A DNA stretch of 64,000 bases from Rhodanobacteraceae bacterium ZG21-1. GTDB lineage: Bacteria; Pseudomonadota; Gammaproteobacteria; Xanthomonadales; Rhodanobacteraceae. The notes under the pieces were generated by a model. It was given only the letters and a program-made list of their open reading frames with translations. It was not told the origin of the DNA and did not search any database. Location: positions 186,001-250,000 of the forward strand of contig JAJEJU010000022.1 in the NCBI GenBank assembly GCA_021390615.1, given 5' to 3'. Position 1 is the first letter of the stretch; each line of letters begins with the position of its first letter. Below, in pieces: positions 53,788 to 64,000 of this stretch. Position numbers and translations under genes: made by a program.

Positions 53788-54786
53788 ATGCAGAAGATCA
53801 CCCGCCTCGCCGCCGTACTGCTGATCGCCCTGGCCGTGGTGCTGGCGATCGTCGCCTTCAGCTTGGGACGGCATGCATTGCAGCCGCCGGCCAGCCAGCC
53901 GCTCGCGGCCAGTCCCGCCAGCGCGCCGGCCGCCGCGTCGCCTGCAACCATGTCGGTAGTGGCGGCCGCCGCCGCGCTGCCCGCCGGTCAGCCGATTCCC
54001 GCTTCCGCCCTGCGGCTTGCCGGCGCGACGCAACTGCCGCCCGATGCCTACGTCAGCATCGGCGCCGTCTCCGGCGACATTCCACTGGTCGACATTCCGG
54101 CCGGCGCCACCATCACCGCCGGCCTGCTCGCGCACGGCGTAGCCCTGGCCCTGAAACCCGGCGAGCGCGCCCTGTCGCTGCCGGTCGACGAACTGACCGC
54201 CGCCGGCAACCGCATCCAGCCGGGCGACTACGTGGATGTCTTCCTCAGCCTGAAGCCAGCGCCGGGCGCAGGCCCCAGCGAAGCCAAGCAGCCCACGCAG
54301 ACGCGCCTGCTGCTGTCGCGCCTGCGCGTGCTGGCCTACGGCAGCCAGGACCTGCCGAATCCGTCCGCGGCGTCGCGCCCGGCTACCGGCGCCGCCGAAA
54401 AGAACGCAGTGGCCACGGGCGGCTCGTCCGCGCCACCGCCGCCGCGCACCGCCGTGCTGGCCGTGCCCGTCGACGAGGTCGATCGCCTGCTGCTCGGCGT
54501 GCAGGACGGCAAGCTGTCGCTGGCGCTGCGCCATCCCGGCGACGTCGGCCGACCGGACGACGATTTGTTCCCGCAGCCGCGCAACGTGCTCACGCCGCTG
54601 GCCAGCCTCAGCGACGAACAGCGTCAGCAGCTGCTTGCGCCCGAGAATCGCGCCTATGCCGGCCTCGACGGCAACGGCCTGGCCGGCCAGGCGGCCGCCG
54701 CGACTGCGCGCCCGGCGCCATCGCACCGAAGCAGCAACGCGCAAGGCATCGAAATCATCCGCGGCAGCCAGGCCCACTCCTTATGA
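53788..54786 (+). CDS. cpaB: Tad pilus assembly protein CpaB/RcpC
   Basis: The 332 residues have an N-terminal membrane anchor (TRLAAVLLIALAVVLAIVAF) and a SAF-type domain: VVAAAAALPAGQPIPASAL, IPLVDIPAGATITAGLL, and LPVDELTAAGNRIQPGDYVDVF. CpaB/RcpC is a periplasmic component of the pilus channel. The region after about 160 is Pro/Ala-rich. GGAG precedes the ATG. It overlaps the secretin start by four bases (ATGA). Confidence 0.9.
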   Translation: MQKITRLAAVLLIALAVVLAIVAFSLGRHALQPPASQPLAASPASAPAAASPATMSVVAAAAALPAGQPIPASALRLAGATQLPPDAYVSIGAVSGDIPLVDIPAGATITAGLLAHGVALALKPGERALSLPVDELTAAGNRIQPGDYVDVFLSLKPAPGAGPSEAKQPTQTRLLLSRLRVLAYGSQDLPNPSAASRPATGAAEKNAVATGGSSAPPPPRTAVLAVPVDEVDRLLLGVQDGKLSLALRHPGDVGRPDDDLFPQPRNVLTPLASLSDEQRQQLLAPENRAYAGLDGNGLAGQAAAATARPAPSHRSSNAQGIEIIRGSQAHSL

Positions 54787-56189
54787 TCCGACGGACACCT
54801 TCCATGGCTTTCCGGGTTCGCCGACTCTCTTTCCGCGGGCTTGCCGCGGCGATGCTGCTGGCCGCCATGCCGCTCGCACCGCTGGCGTCGGCCGCCGCCG
54901 GCGCGGACCTGGTGCTGCAGGATCACGAGCAACGTCCCTGGCGACTGCCCGGCGACCTCGAGCGCATCGCCATCGCCGACCCGGCGGTGGCCGACGTCGT
55001 CATGCTCAAGGGCCGCCACGAGGCACTGCTGGTCGGCAAGCAGCCCGGCCAGACCACCTTGCTGCTGTGGCACCGCGGCCGCGGCGAACCCGAGCGCCTG
55101 CTGGTGCAGGTGCAGAGCGCCCTGCAGGGGCAGCTGAGCAGCGACAACGATCTGCAGATCTCCACCCAGGGCGGCAACTCGCTGCTGCAGGGCAGCGCGG
55201 CCACCCTGCTCGACCACGAGCAGGCCCGCATCGCGGCCGCCGATGCCGCCGGCGCCAAGGGGACGGTGACCGACCTCTCCACTGTCGCCAGCGGCGGCGT
55301 GGTGCAGGTGGACGTGAAGGTGGTCGAGTTCGACAAGACCGCGATGAGCCAGGTCGGCCTCAACCTGGTGAAGCAGAACGGCGGCTTCACCTTCGGCACT
55401 TTCGCGCCCTCCACCCTCAGCACGGTGCAGGTGGGCGGCACGCCCGGCAGCGGCACCACCGGCAGCGCCAATTCCACCGTCGGCAGCGTCACCTTCAACG
55501 CCACCCAGCCGATGGCCTCGGCCTTCAACCTGGTGCTCAGCTCGACCAGCCACAACCTGTTCAGCGATCTCAGCCTGCTGCAGAGCAACGGCCTGGCGCG
55601 CGTGCTGGCCGAACCGACCTTGGTAGCGCTGTCCGGCCAGAGCGCGAGCTTCCTCGCCGGCGGCGAGCTGCCGATTCCCGAACCGGAAGGACTGGGTACG
55701 GTGGCCATCGTCTACAAGCCCTTCGGTGTGGGCCTGACCCTGACCCCGACCGTGCTGGCGCCGGACCGCATCGCGCTGAAGGTGGCGCCGGAGGCCAGCG
55801 AGCTCGATTACACCAATGCGGTGGTGCTCAACAGCGTGTCGGTGCCGGCCATCACCACGCGGCGCGCCGACACCACGGTGGAACTGGGCGACGGCGAAAC
55901 CTTCGTGGTCGGCGGCCTGATCAGCCAGTCGATCAGCAGCCAGGTCAACAAGGTGCCCCTGCTGGGCGACATCCCGATCCTTGGCGCGTTCTTCCGCGAC
56001 CTGCAGTACAGCCGCACCGACAAGGAGCTGGTGATCCTGGTGACCCCGCACCTGGTGCGGCCGATCGCACGCAACGCTGCCCTGCCGGCGCTGCCGGGCG
56101 AGCGCGAATCGCAGAACCACCTGCCGGTGTGGGGCTCGTACCTGCTCAATCCGGCCGGCTCGGACCAGTTGCCGGGCTTCTCCCGCTGA
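54783..56189 (+). CDS. cpaC: Tad pilus secretin CpaC/RcpA
   Basis: The 468-residue secretin forms the outer-membrane channel for the Flp fibre. It has a signal peptide (near LAAAMLLAAMPLAPLASA), an N-terminal domain with IADPAVADVVMLKGRHEALLVG, a BON-like segment, and the secretin domain (about 215-445): LIAEPTLVALSGQSASFLAGG-like RVLAEPTLVALSGQSASFL, VGGLISQSISSQVNKVPLLG and YSRTDKELVILVTPHLVRP. The ATG overlaps the cpaB stop. The short C-terminus lacks an obvious lipoprotein site. Confidence 0.93.
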   Translation: MIRRTPSMAFRVRRLSFRGLAAAMLLAAMPLAPLASAAAGADLVLQDHEQRPWRLPGDLERIAIADPAVADVVMLKGRHEALLVGKQPGQTTLLLWHRGRGEPERLLVQVQSALQGQLSSDNDLQISTQGGNSLLQGSAATLLDHEQARIAAADAAGAKGTVTDLSTVASGGVVQVDVKVVEFDKTAMSQVGLNLVKQNGGFTFGTFAPSTLSTVQVGGTPGSGTTGSANSTVGSVTFNATQPMASAFNLVLSSTSHNLFSDLSLLQSNGLARVLAEPTLVALSGQSASFLAGGELPIPEPEGLGTVAIVYKPFGVGLTLTPTVLAPDRIALKVAPEASELDYTNAVVLNSVSVPAITTRRADTTVELGDGETFVVGGLISQSISSQVNKVPLLGDIPILGAFFRDLQYSRTDKELVILVTPHLVRPIARNAALPALPGERESQNHLPVWGSYLLNPAGSDQLPGFSR

Positions 56190-56201
56190 GCGGCCACGAC
56201 G

Positions 56202-57451
56202 ATGAGCGCGACCGCCACCATCCTACCCATCGGCAAGCTGGAGCTCGGGGTGAACCTGCTGTTCTATTCACCGGACGAAAAGCGTGCGCAACGGCTGGCC
56301 GCCCGCCTGCGCAACCTCGCCACCGTGCACTGGCACGACAGCCGCGGCTTTTCGCCCGAGCGCTGGGCCCAGCAGCGCGGCGATCACCGGCTGGTGCTGC
56401 TCGACTACGCCTCGGACAGCGCCGACGGCTCCACCAACCTCGCCACGCGACTGAGCGCGCTGGCGCCGGAACTGCCCCTGCTAGGCGTCGGCTCCACTGC
56501 GGCCGACCGCGCCACCGGCGTGCTTGCCGCACTGCGCGCCGGCGTGCGCGACTTCATCGACATGGACGCCTCGGACGAGGAAATCCGCAGCCTGCTGAAC
56601 CGCGCGCTGCAGCAGGCGGCACAGCCGCACGCCGCGGCGCGCCAGCCCGGTCAGCTGGTGCTCTTGCTCGGCGCCCGGCCAGGCATCGGCACCAGCACGC
56701 TGGCCGCGCATCTGGGCGTGCTCGCGATGCCGCCAAACGCATCGTCGGGCGACGCCGGCGCAGCGCAGGCCCTGCTGCTCGACCTCGGCCATCCGGCCGG
56801 CGACGCCGCGCTCTATCTCGGCGTCGCCGGCGACTTCCATTACAACGATGCCTTGCGCAACGCCGGGCGCATGGATGCCACCCTGGTGCGCACCGCCGTG
56901 CCGCACCACGCCAGCCGCCTGGCCGTGCTCGCACAGGGAGCCGGCGGCGCGCTGCCGCCCGATGCCAGCGAACACGGCCTGCTGATCGAACGCCTGCTGG
57001 CCGCTGTCGACCTGCTGCTGTGCGACCTCGGCGGCACGCCGGTGCGGCAGGTTCCGCGCGCGCTGCTGCAGGCGGCCGCACAGATCTGGCTGGTCGCCGA
57101 CCAGAGCATCGGCTCGATGGTGTCGCTGGACGGCTGCCTGCGCGAACTGGAGCAGGCGCAGGTGCGCGACCAGCGCCTGGCGCTGGTCATCAACCGCCAC
57201 GACGACGAATGCGGCATCAGCGCCAAGCAGGTTGCCGAACGCTTCAACCTGCCGCTGCTGGCGCGCCTGCCGGAACGCACCCGCGCGCTGCGCACCAGCG
57301 CCAATCAGGGGATGCTGCTGCAGCAGGCTGCCCCGCGCGATCCCTATATCCGCGCCCTGGCGCCGCTGCTGGCCAAGCTGCGCATCCACGCGCGCCACGC
57401 CGTCCCGCCGTCCAAATGGACCCAGTTACTGCTACGCGCAGGAGGCTTCCG

Positions 57452-57467
<16 letters not shown>
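56202..57467 (+). CDS. cpaE: TadZ/CpaE-like ATPase domain protein
   Basis: The 421 residues have an N-terminal receiver-like domain (about 15-135: LFYSPDEKRAQRLAARL, LVLLDYASDS, LRAGVRDFIDM) and a MinD/ParA-type C-terminal domain (about 150-380). The P-loop GARPGIGTST (157-166) has no Lys at the signature position, and the deviant-Walker signature is therefore degraded. LLLDLGHPAGDAALYLG and LVINRHDDECG remain. TadZ localises the Tad machine to a pole. A GCGACGAGG-like site precedes the ATG. It overlaps cpaF by 16 bases. Confidence 0.9.
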
Positions 57468-58812
<1,345 letters not shown>

Positions 58813-58816
<4 letters not shown>

Positions 58817-59733
58817 CCCAGGCGCTGGCCCTGCTGAGCGTGACCCTGCTGCTGCTGGCCGGCGCCATCGAGCTGTGGTGGGGCAGCGAAGCGCGACGGC
58901 AGCGGCGCAAGAGCCTCGCCCACGTCGAGCAGAGTCTGAGCGGGGTCGTGCGGCCGACGACGGTGACTGTCGTGCCGCCGCTGCCGCGACAACGCGGCGA
59001 GCTGCGCACCGACGCCTTGTTCATGCGTGCCGGCCTGCCGCCCGGCTGGCGCGTGCCGCTGATGCTAGTGCTGCCCGGGCTGCTTCTGATCCTGCTCGGC
59101 TGGTGGCGCATCGGCAGCCTGTGGGCGGTGCCTCTGCTGCTCGCCGTCTACGCGGCGATGGTCTGGCTGTGGCTGCGCTCGCGCATCGAGAAACAGCGCA
59201 AGCAGCTGACCCGCCAGCTGCCCGACTTCCTCGACGGCATGGTGCGCATGGCCAGCGTCGGCAACAGTCTGCCGATGTGCTTCCAGACCACGGCCAACAC
59301 CGTGCAGATGCCGCTGCGTGGCGTGCTCGACCGCGCCATGCTGTCGGTGCGCGCCGGGCTGGACCTGGATCGCGCCCTGCAGCTGGCGGCCCGGCCCTAT
59401 CGGCTGGAGGAACTCGAACTGCTGCACGTGGTGCTCGGCACCGGCATGCGCATGGGTGGACGCGCCGACCAGATCCTGCAGCGCATGAGCGATTTCATGC
59501 GCGATCTCGGCCATGCGCGGCAGGAGCTGCGCGCGATCACCTCCGAGACGCGGCTGTCGGCCTGGGTGCTCGGCCTGCTGCCGCTGCTGGTCGCGGCGGC
59601 CATGACCTTGCTCAACCCCGCCTTCTTCACGCCGATGTTCACCCAGCCGCTGGGGCACCGGCTGCTGCTGATCGCGCTGGGGCTGGAACTGGCCGGCGGC
59701 GTACTGCTTTACCGGCTGGCCAAATCGCTATGA
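58813..59733 (+). CDS. tadB: Tad inner-membrane platform protein TadB
   Basis: The 306 residues have an N-terminal helix (LALLSVTLLLLAGAIELWW), two helices in the middle (about 80-125), a GspF-type domain (about 150-275: RQLPDFLDGMVRMASVGNSL, LGTGMRMGGRADQIL, RQELRAITSETRLSAWVLG) and a C-terminal helix pair. TadB and TadC form the membrane platform for TadA. ATG overlaps the cpaF stop, and its stop overlaps tadC. Confidence 0.92.
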
Positions 59734-60680
59734 GCGCCGTCCTGCTGTTCGCCCTCGCGATCCTGGCGCTGGCGCTCGGGCTGGCCTTGTTCGGCTTCAA
59801 CGCCTTGCTGCAGCAGCGCCGCGAGGAACAGCACGTGCGAGTGATCGAACGTGCCCTGCTGCAGCAGCCGGCCAGCATGCCGCCAGCCGATGCCCCGGCG
59901 CGCTCGCTGTGGCGGCGAGTCATCGACCTGCTGGAGTCGATCGGCCGCCGCTTCGAGCACAGCCGGCTGGGGCGTTCCCTGCTCGCGCCGGAAGACTTGC
60001 TGCTGCTGGAGCAGATCAACCGCAATACCGCCGCCGGCCGCGCGATCTTCCTCGGTCTGCGCCTGGTGCTGGCGCTGCTGCTGCCGGCCGTAGTGCTGCT
60101 GTGGCTGCATCCCGGCGGCGCCAGGGGCGTGGTGGAATTGCTGTGCGCGCTCGGGCTCGGCCTGCTGCTGCCCAAGCTCGCCCTGAGCGCCTGGGCCGAA
60201 CGGCTGCGCAAGCGGGTCGAAGACGAACTGCCGCTGCTGGTCGACCTGCTGCGCCTGCTGCAAGGCGTCGGCTTCAGCGTGGACCAGAGCCTGCAGACCA
60301 TCGCCGAGCGCTTCCAGCCGGTGCTGCCGGTGCTGGGCCGGGAAATCCGCGACGCCAACCTGGCCTATATGCGCGGCCGGCCGCGGCCGCAGTCGCTGCG
60401 CCGCCTGGCCACCTCGTTCGGCAATGACGATCTGCAGAGCCTGGTGCAGATCCTGCTGCAGGTGCACGAGCATGGCGGCGCGGTGCAGGAGCCGCTGCGC
60501 CAGTTCGCCGAGCGCCTGCGCGAGCAGCGCAAGATGAGCATGAAGGAAAAGACCGGCAAGCTCGCGGTGAAGATGACCGTGGTGATGATGCTGACCCTGC
60601 TGCCGGCGCTGATGCTGGTGCTGGCCGGCCCGGCGGTGGTTTCGCTGGTCGGCAGCCTGGCGAAATTCAGGGGACACTGA
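59730..60680 (+). CDS. tadC: Tad inner-membrane platform protein TadC
   Basis: The 316 residues have an N-terminal helix (LLFALAILALALGLALFGF), two further helices (about 105-160), a GspF domain (about 165-290: LPLLVDLLRLLQGVGFSVDQ, LRRLATSFGNDDLQSLVQ, AERLREQRKMSMKEKTGKLA), and a C-terminal helix. It pairs with TadB. The ATG overlaps the tadB stop by four bases. Confidence 0.92.
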   Translation: MSAVLLFALAILALALGLALFGFNALLQQRREEQHVRVIERALLQQPASMPPADAPARSLWRRVIDLLESIGRRFEHSRLGRSLLAPEDLLLLEQINRNTAAGRAIFLGLRLVLALLLPAVVLLWLHPGGARGVVELLCALGLGLLLPKLALSAWAERLRKRVEDELPLLVDLLRLLQGVGFSVDQSLQTIAERFQPVLPVLGREIRDANLAYMRGRPRPQSLRRLATSFGNDDLQSLVQILLQVHEHGGAVQEPLRQFAERLREQRKMSMKEKTGKLAVKMTVVMMLTLLPALMLVLAGPAVVSLVGSLAKFRGH

Positions 60681-60682
60681 GC

Positions 60683-61585
60683 ATGACTTCGCGTACCGAA
60701 TCCTCCCTGCCCGGCTTGCGCGCCATGCGCCGCCTGCTGCTGCCGGCCTGCCTGCTGCTCGGCGCCTGCTCCAGCATGGGCGGCTATCCCAACCATGCCC
60801 TGGCACCCAGCCTGAGCGGCCCGACCCCGCAGGCGCAGGACGACAAGACGACCTACCTGCAGCTGATCGGGCAGATGCAGCAGCAGGGCGCCTATTACGC
60901 TTCGCTGGCGCACATCGACGCATTCCGCCTGCGCTACGGCGACCCGCCCGAATTGCGCCGGCTGCAGGCCGACGCCTTGCGCGAGACCGGCCAGGCCGAC
61001 GCGGCCGAGGCGATCTATCAGGGCCTGGTGAACGGCAATCAGGCGGCTGCGGCCTGGCATGGCCTCGGCCTGATCGCCGTTGCGCAGGGCCAGCCCGCGC
61101 AGGCCGACCAGGATCTGCAGAAGGCGGTGCAACTGCAGCCGATCAATGCCTCGTACCTCAGCGACCTCGGCTACGCGCGCCTGCACGCCGGTCAGCTGGA
61201 CAACGCGCACGAGCCGCTGGCAAAGGCGGCAGAACTCGCTCCCGGCGATCTCAAGATCAATTCCAATCTGGCCCTGTGGGCCTTGCTGCGTGGCGACGGC
61301 GCACAGGCCGAGGCGATCATGCAACACGCCAACATGCCGCAGCCCACGCGCGACGCCGTGCAGAAGCTGGCGTTGCAGCTGCGCGCCAGTGCGCAGCCGG
61401 TGCAGGCACCTGCTGCGGCAGCGGCTGCGGCGCCGCCGGCGGCCACGTCCGTCGCCGTCGCCAATACGCCACCGACGCATGCGCTGCCTCGCCGCGTACC
61501 GGCGCCGGGTGAAATCGCCGGCATTCCCGGCACCTTGCTCGACCGCTTCGGCTCCGCCCCCGCATCCAAGGAGGCCAATCCATGA
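60683..61585 (+). CDS. tadD: TadD-like TPR lipoprotein
   Basis: The 300 residues start with a signal with lipobox LLGAC, giving an outer-membrane lipoprotein. TPR-type helices run from about 60 to 215 (ADALRETGQADAAEAIYQGL, AAWHGLGLIAVAQGQPAQAD, YLSDLGYARLHAGQLDNAHE). A long Ala/Pro tail is followed by a conserved-looking EIAGIPGTLLDRFGSAP end. TadD pilotins support secretin assembly. The start is two bases after tadC. Confidence 0.88.
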   Translation: MTSRTESSLPGLRAMRRLLLPACLLLGACSSMGGYPNHALAPSLSGPTPQAQDDKTTYLQLIGQMQQQGAYYASLAHIDAFRLRYGDPPELRRLQADALRETGQADAAEAIYQGLVNGNQAAAAWHGLGLIAVAQGQPAQADQDLQKAVQLQPINASYLSDLGYARLHAGQLDNAHEPLAKAAELAPGDLKINSNLALWALLRGDGAQAEAIMQHANMPQPTRDAVQKLALQLRASAQPVQAPAAAAAAAPPAATSVAVANTPPTHALPRRVPAPGEIAGIPGTLLDRFGSAPASKEANP

Positions 61586-62085
61586 ATACGCCGACTCGCT
61601 CCGGCACCCACGCGTCGCGGCTGCTCGCGCTGATGCTGGCGGCCTCGCTGCCGACTGCGCTCGCCGCACAGCAGCTGCCGCTGACCGGCCAGATGATGGC
61701 GGGCCAGCAGGCAGCCAGCCCGGTGCCGGTGCCGGCATCGGCGACACCGGCGGCACCGCCGCCACCCGCCGCCAGTGCGCCGCCGGCCCCGCCTGCGCCA
61801 CCGCCTCCTCCGCCGCCGGCCGAAGTCGCGCCACCGGTGGACACCATGCCTCCGCCGCCGCCACCGCCCAGCTCGCCCGGCCCGATGCAGGCCGACGCGC
61901 AACCCGGCGATGCCACCCGCGCGCTGCTGAGTTTCCAGGTCGACGGCACCGCGGCCGGCAGGCGGCTGCCGATGCTCGGCGGCGAAGCCGGCGCCAGCTA
62001 TCGGCGCTACCTGGACAGCTTCGGTCATCCGATTCCCGAGTTCTACGAAACCGCCATACAGAAGAGCTCCTATAGCGGGAGGTAG
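61582..62085 (+). CDS. DUF3613 protein of the tad locus
   Basis: The 167 residues begin with a signal (RLLALMLAASLPTALA, cleavage after LAA). A Pro/Ala-rich linker (about 45-105, with runs of Pro) precedes a short C-terminal domain of about 55 residues: GDATRALLSFQVDGTAAG, PMLGGEAGASYRRYLDSF and HPIPEFYETAI. That end is the DUF3613 signature found in tad loci of beta- and gammaproteobacteria. Function unknown; likely periplasmic. ATG overlaps the tadD stop (ATGA). Two bases separate its stop from tadG. Confidence 0.8.
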   Translation: MNTPTRSGTHASRLLALMLAASLPTALAAQQLPLTGQMMAGQQAASPVPVPASATPAAPPPPAASAPPAPPAPPPPPPPAEVAPPVDTMPPPPPPPSSPGPMQADAQPGDATRALLSFQVDGTAAGRRLPMLGGEAGASYRRYLDSFGHPIPEFYETAIQKSSYSGR

Positions 62086-62088
62086 GCC

Positions 62089-64000
62089 ATGACGGCGATA
62101 TCGCGTCCCACCACTTCACCTTCACTGCAGCCGCATGCCGGCAGGCATCGCCAGCGCGGTGCGCTGGCCGTGCCGATGCTGCTGCTCCTGCTCGGCCTGA
62201 TCACCATGCTCGGCCTGATCGAAGTGGGCTATCTATATTGGGCCCGCCGCGACACCCAGAAGGTGGCCGACCTGGCCGCGCTGGCCGGCGCGCAGCAATT
62301 GCAGGCCTGCGCTGCCGGCAACGGCAGCAACAGCGCCGCCTACGGCAACGCCCACACCGAAAACGGCTTCAACGGCGCCGGCAGCGCGCTGACCATCAGC
62401 TGCGGCACCTGGGACCCGGTGGCCAACGCCGGCATCACCGACCACTTCGGGCCGTCCGGCACGGGCGTGGCGCCGAATTCGGTGAAAGTGCTGGCGCAGC
62501 GCCCGGTGCTGCCGATCTGGGGTTTCGCCGGCGCCCTGCCGAACGTGAGCACCGAAGCGGTGGCCTCGACCGCGCCGCCGATCGCCGCCTTCTCGGTCGG
62601 CACCACCCTGGTCAACGTCAACAACACTTCGACCCTGAGCCAACTGCTCAAGGGCGTGGGCATTCCGCTCAACAACACCTCGCTGGTCGGCTATGAAGGC
62701 CTCGCCAACGTCAACATCACCCCGGCCGGCCTGCTGCAGCAGCTCGGCGTCGAGGTGCCTGCCAACATCAGCGTGGGCGACCTCAATACCTTGCTGGCCT
62801 CGCAGCTGTCCGCGCATGCGCTGATCGACGTGCTCAACGCCATCGTCACCGTGGCCGGCCAGCAGAGCCTGGTCAACGCCAATGTCAGCCTGCTCAACGC
62901 CATCACCGCGCAGATTCCGAACGTCACCCTCGGCACCGTCACGCTGGGCTCGACCAGCAATGCGCCGGGCGGGTTGTTCGCGCAGATCATCGCACCCGAC
63001 GGCTCCGCGCAGGCCGCGCTCAACGCGCAGGTCAACGCGCTGCAGCTGATCGCCACCGCCATCGGCGTGGGCACCGGCCGCCACGCGGTGCAGACGCAGA
63101 GCGGCATCACCCTCGGCAATCTGTTGAATGTCACCGCCGCCACCAGCGTGATCGAGCCACCCTCGATCGGCATCGGCGGCGTCGGCACCACCGCCTACAG
63201 CGCGCAGATCCGCACCTTCATCAATATCACCCTGAGCACCAGCAGCATTCCGCTGCTCGGCGGCATCATCAACCTCAACCTGCACCTGCCGATGGCGATC
63301 GACCTGGTCACCGCGCAGGGCGTGCTGACCGACCTGTGCGACACGCTGAGCAGCAGCGGCGCGGCGCAGGCTTCGATCGCGGTGAATTCCTCGCTGCTGA
63401 AGGTATGCGTGGGCAACATCACCCAGGCGAATGCGTTCTCCACCGCCGCCGGCTGCGACCAGATTCCCGGCGCGAACACGCCCACCCTGCTGTTCGGGCT
63501 GAGCGCGGCGGGCATCAACCTGGCCAGCCTGAACACCGCCTTCGCAATCAATCCGCTGCCGGCCAACGGCTCCGGCACGCTCAGCGCCGGGCAGAGCGCG
63601 ATCATTCCCGAGGGCGGCAATCCGCTGGCCATCGGCACCACGGTGGACAACCTGATCAACACCTTGCTGGCCGCCCTGCTCGCCAACCCCAACGCGCAGA
63701 CGGGGAGCACCGGCTCGGCCACCGCCAGCCAGACCGCCACCGACCTGTGGAACGGCACCAATCCCAGCCTGAGCTATCCGGCGCGCGTGCAGCAGGCGCT
63801 GGGCGAGATCCAGAACGCCTCGACCGGGCTGCAGGGCCTGCTCGGCAACGTCACCGGCAGCGTGGTCGACCTGCTCGGCAATGCCCTGCAGTTGAACGTC
63901 GCCGGGGTGCTGGGCGACGTCGGCAACCTGCTCGGCGGCGTCACCGGGGCGCTGGGCAGCCTGCTCAACAACGTGGGCTGCACGCTACTGGGCTCGCAGA
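62089..64000 (+). CDS. tadG: TadG-like pilus assembly protein, 5' part
   Basis: The frame is open from this ATG through the right edge, at least 637 residues. A basic N-terminus (HAGRHRQRGALAVPMLLLLL) leads to one hydrophobic helix (about 25-48), then WARRDTQKVADLAALAGAQQL, as in the Tad N-terminal domain (DUF2134-type). The rest is Ala/Gly/Asn/Thr-rich with many LLGN/LLxNVT repeats, probably extended beta structure. The region after the conserved RGA has no Glu at the pseudopilin position. GGGAGG stands nine bases before the ATG. Confidence 0.85.
   Translation, partial: MTAISRPTTSPSLQPHAGRHRQRGALAVPMLLLLLGLITMLGLIEVGYLYWARRDTQKVADLAALAGAQQLQACAAGNGSNSAAYGNAHTENGFNGAGSALTISCGTWDPVANAGITDHFGPSGTGVAPNSVKVLAQRPVLPIWGFAGALPNVSTEAVASTAPPIAAFSVGTTLVNVNNTSTLSQLLKGVGIPLNNTSLVGYEGLANVNITPAGLLQQLGVEVPANISVGDLNTLLASQLSAHALIDVLNAIVTVAGQQSLVNANVSLLNAITAQIPNVTLGTVTLGSTSNAPGGLFAQIIAPDGSAQAALNAQVNALQLIATAIGVGTGRHAVQTQSGITLGNLLNVTAATSVIEPPSIGIGGVGTTAYSAQIRTFINITLSTSSIPLLGGIINLNLHLPMAIDLVTAQGVLTDLCDTLSSSGAAQASIAVNSSLLKVCVGNITQANAFSTAAGCDQIPGANTPTLLFGLSAAGINLASLNTAFAINPLPANGSGTLSAGQSAIIPEGGNPLAIGTTVDNLINTLLAALLANPNAQTGSTGSATASQTATDLWNGTNPSLSYPARVQQALGEIQNASTGLQGLLGNVTGSVVDLLGNALQLNVAGVLGDVGNLLGGVTGALGSLLNNVGCTLLGSQ

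Noticed and set aside
54635-57451. Upstream part of the 1393-codon frame ending in cpaF
   Set aside because: Only the part from 57452 encodes CpaF and has an AGGAGG site; the rest is out-of-frame cpaC/cpaE sequence with Arg/Ala/Gly bias.

Overview
The window is high-GC bacterial chromosome with short intergenic gaps and many ATGA or GTGA gene overlaps. Gene content points to a gammaproteobacterium of the Xanthomonadales, most likely Rhodanobacteraceae (Dyella, Rhodanobacter, Luteibacter, Frateuria type). The pointers are rmlACD-xanB sugar-nucleotide genes, class I fructose-bisphosphate aldolase, a homogentisate pathway under a MarR regulator, an alpha/beta-type pyruvate dehydrogenase E1, kynA, PilU and a Tad locus. 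The genus is an inference. I saw no rRNA, tRNA, CRISPR array or insertion sequence.

Layout. 1-5.6 kb: end of a surface-polysaccharide cluster (rmlA fragment, rmlC, rmlD, xanB) closed by a large, AT-richer membrane protein. 5.6-9.4 kb: glmS, cystathionine beta-synthase and a YdcH-type small protein, all on the minus strand. 9.7-12.9 kb: two DUF4398 envelope proteins, pilU and maiA. 13-28.5 kb: central carbon metabolism (pgk-gph, tkt, fba, pyk, gap) interspersed with envelope and hydrolytic genes (outer-membrane barrel, TonB-domain protein, S9 peptidase, S1/P1 nuclease). 29-36 kb: tpx, then tyrosine/homogentisate catabolism (hmgA-lipoprotein-fahA-LprI-like on the minus strand; hpd divergent from a MarR-family gene). 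36-39.6 kb: a periplasmic protein, a POT peptide transporter and kynA. 39.8-43.6 kb: pdhA-pdhB-secreted protein-pdhC. 43.7-44.9 kb: a DUF1456 protein and a HAD phosphatase.

45-51.8 kb is an adhesion module on the minus strand: an AraC-family regulator, a 1524-residue YadA-like trimeric autotransporter, and a lipoprotein with BamE-like and OmpA-like domains that resembles TpgA, the peptidoglycan-anchoring partner of such adhesins. Between regulator and adhesin lie 21-bp-phased repeats next to a plausible promoter. 52.4-64 kb is a nearly complete Tad/Flp pilus locus: flp, tadV/cpaA, tadE-like, cpaB, cpaC, cpaE/tadZ, cpaF/tadA, tadB, tadC, tadD-like, a DUF3613 protein, and a tadG-like gene that is open through the right edge.

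The observations I rate highest are the 21-bp-phased array upstream of the adhesin; the hpd/marR intergenic region, where a palindrome fills the spacer of the hpd promoter and decides the regulator's start codon; the TadZ P-loop that lacks its lysine; and the E2 active-site motif with Thr where Asp is usual. No wholly new system is evident. The adhesin/TpgA-like/AraC module and its cis-elements are the best candidates for undescribed regulation.
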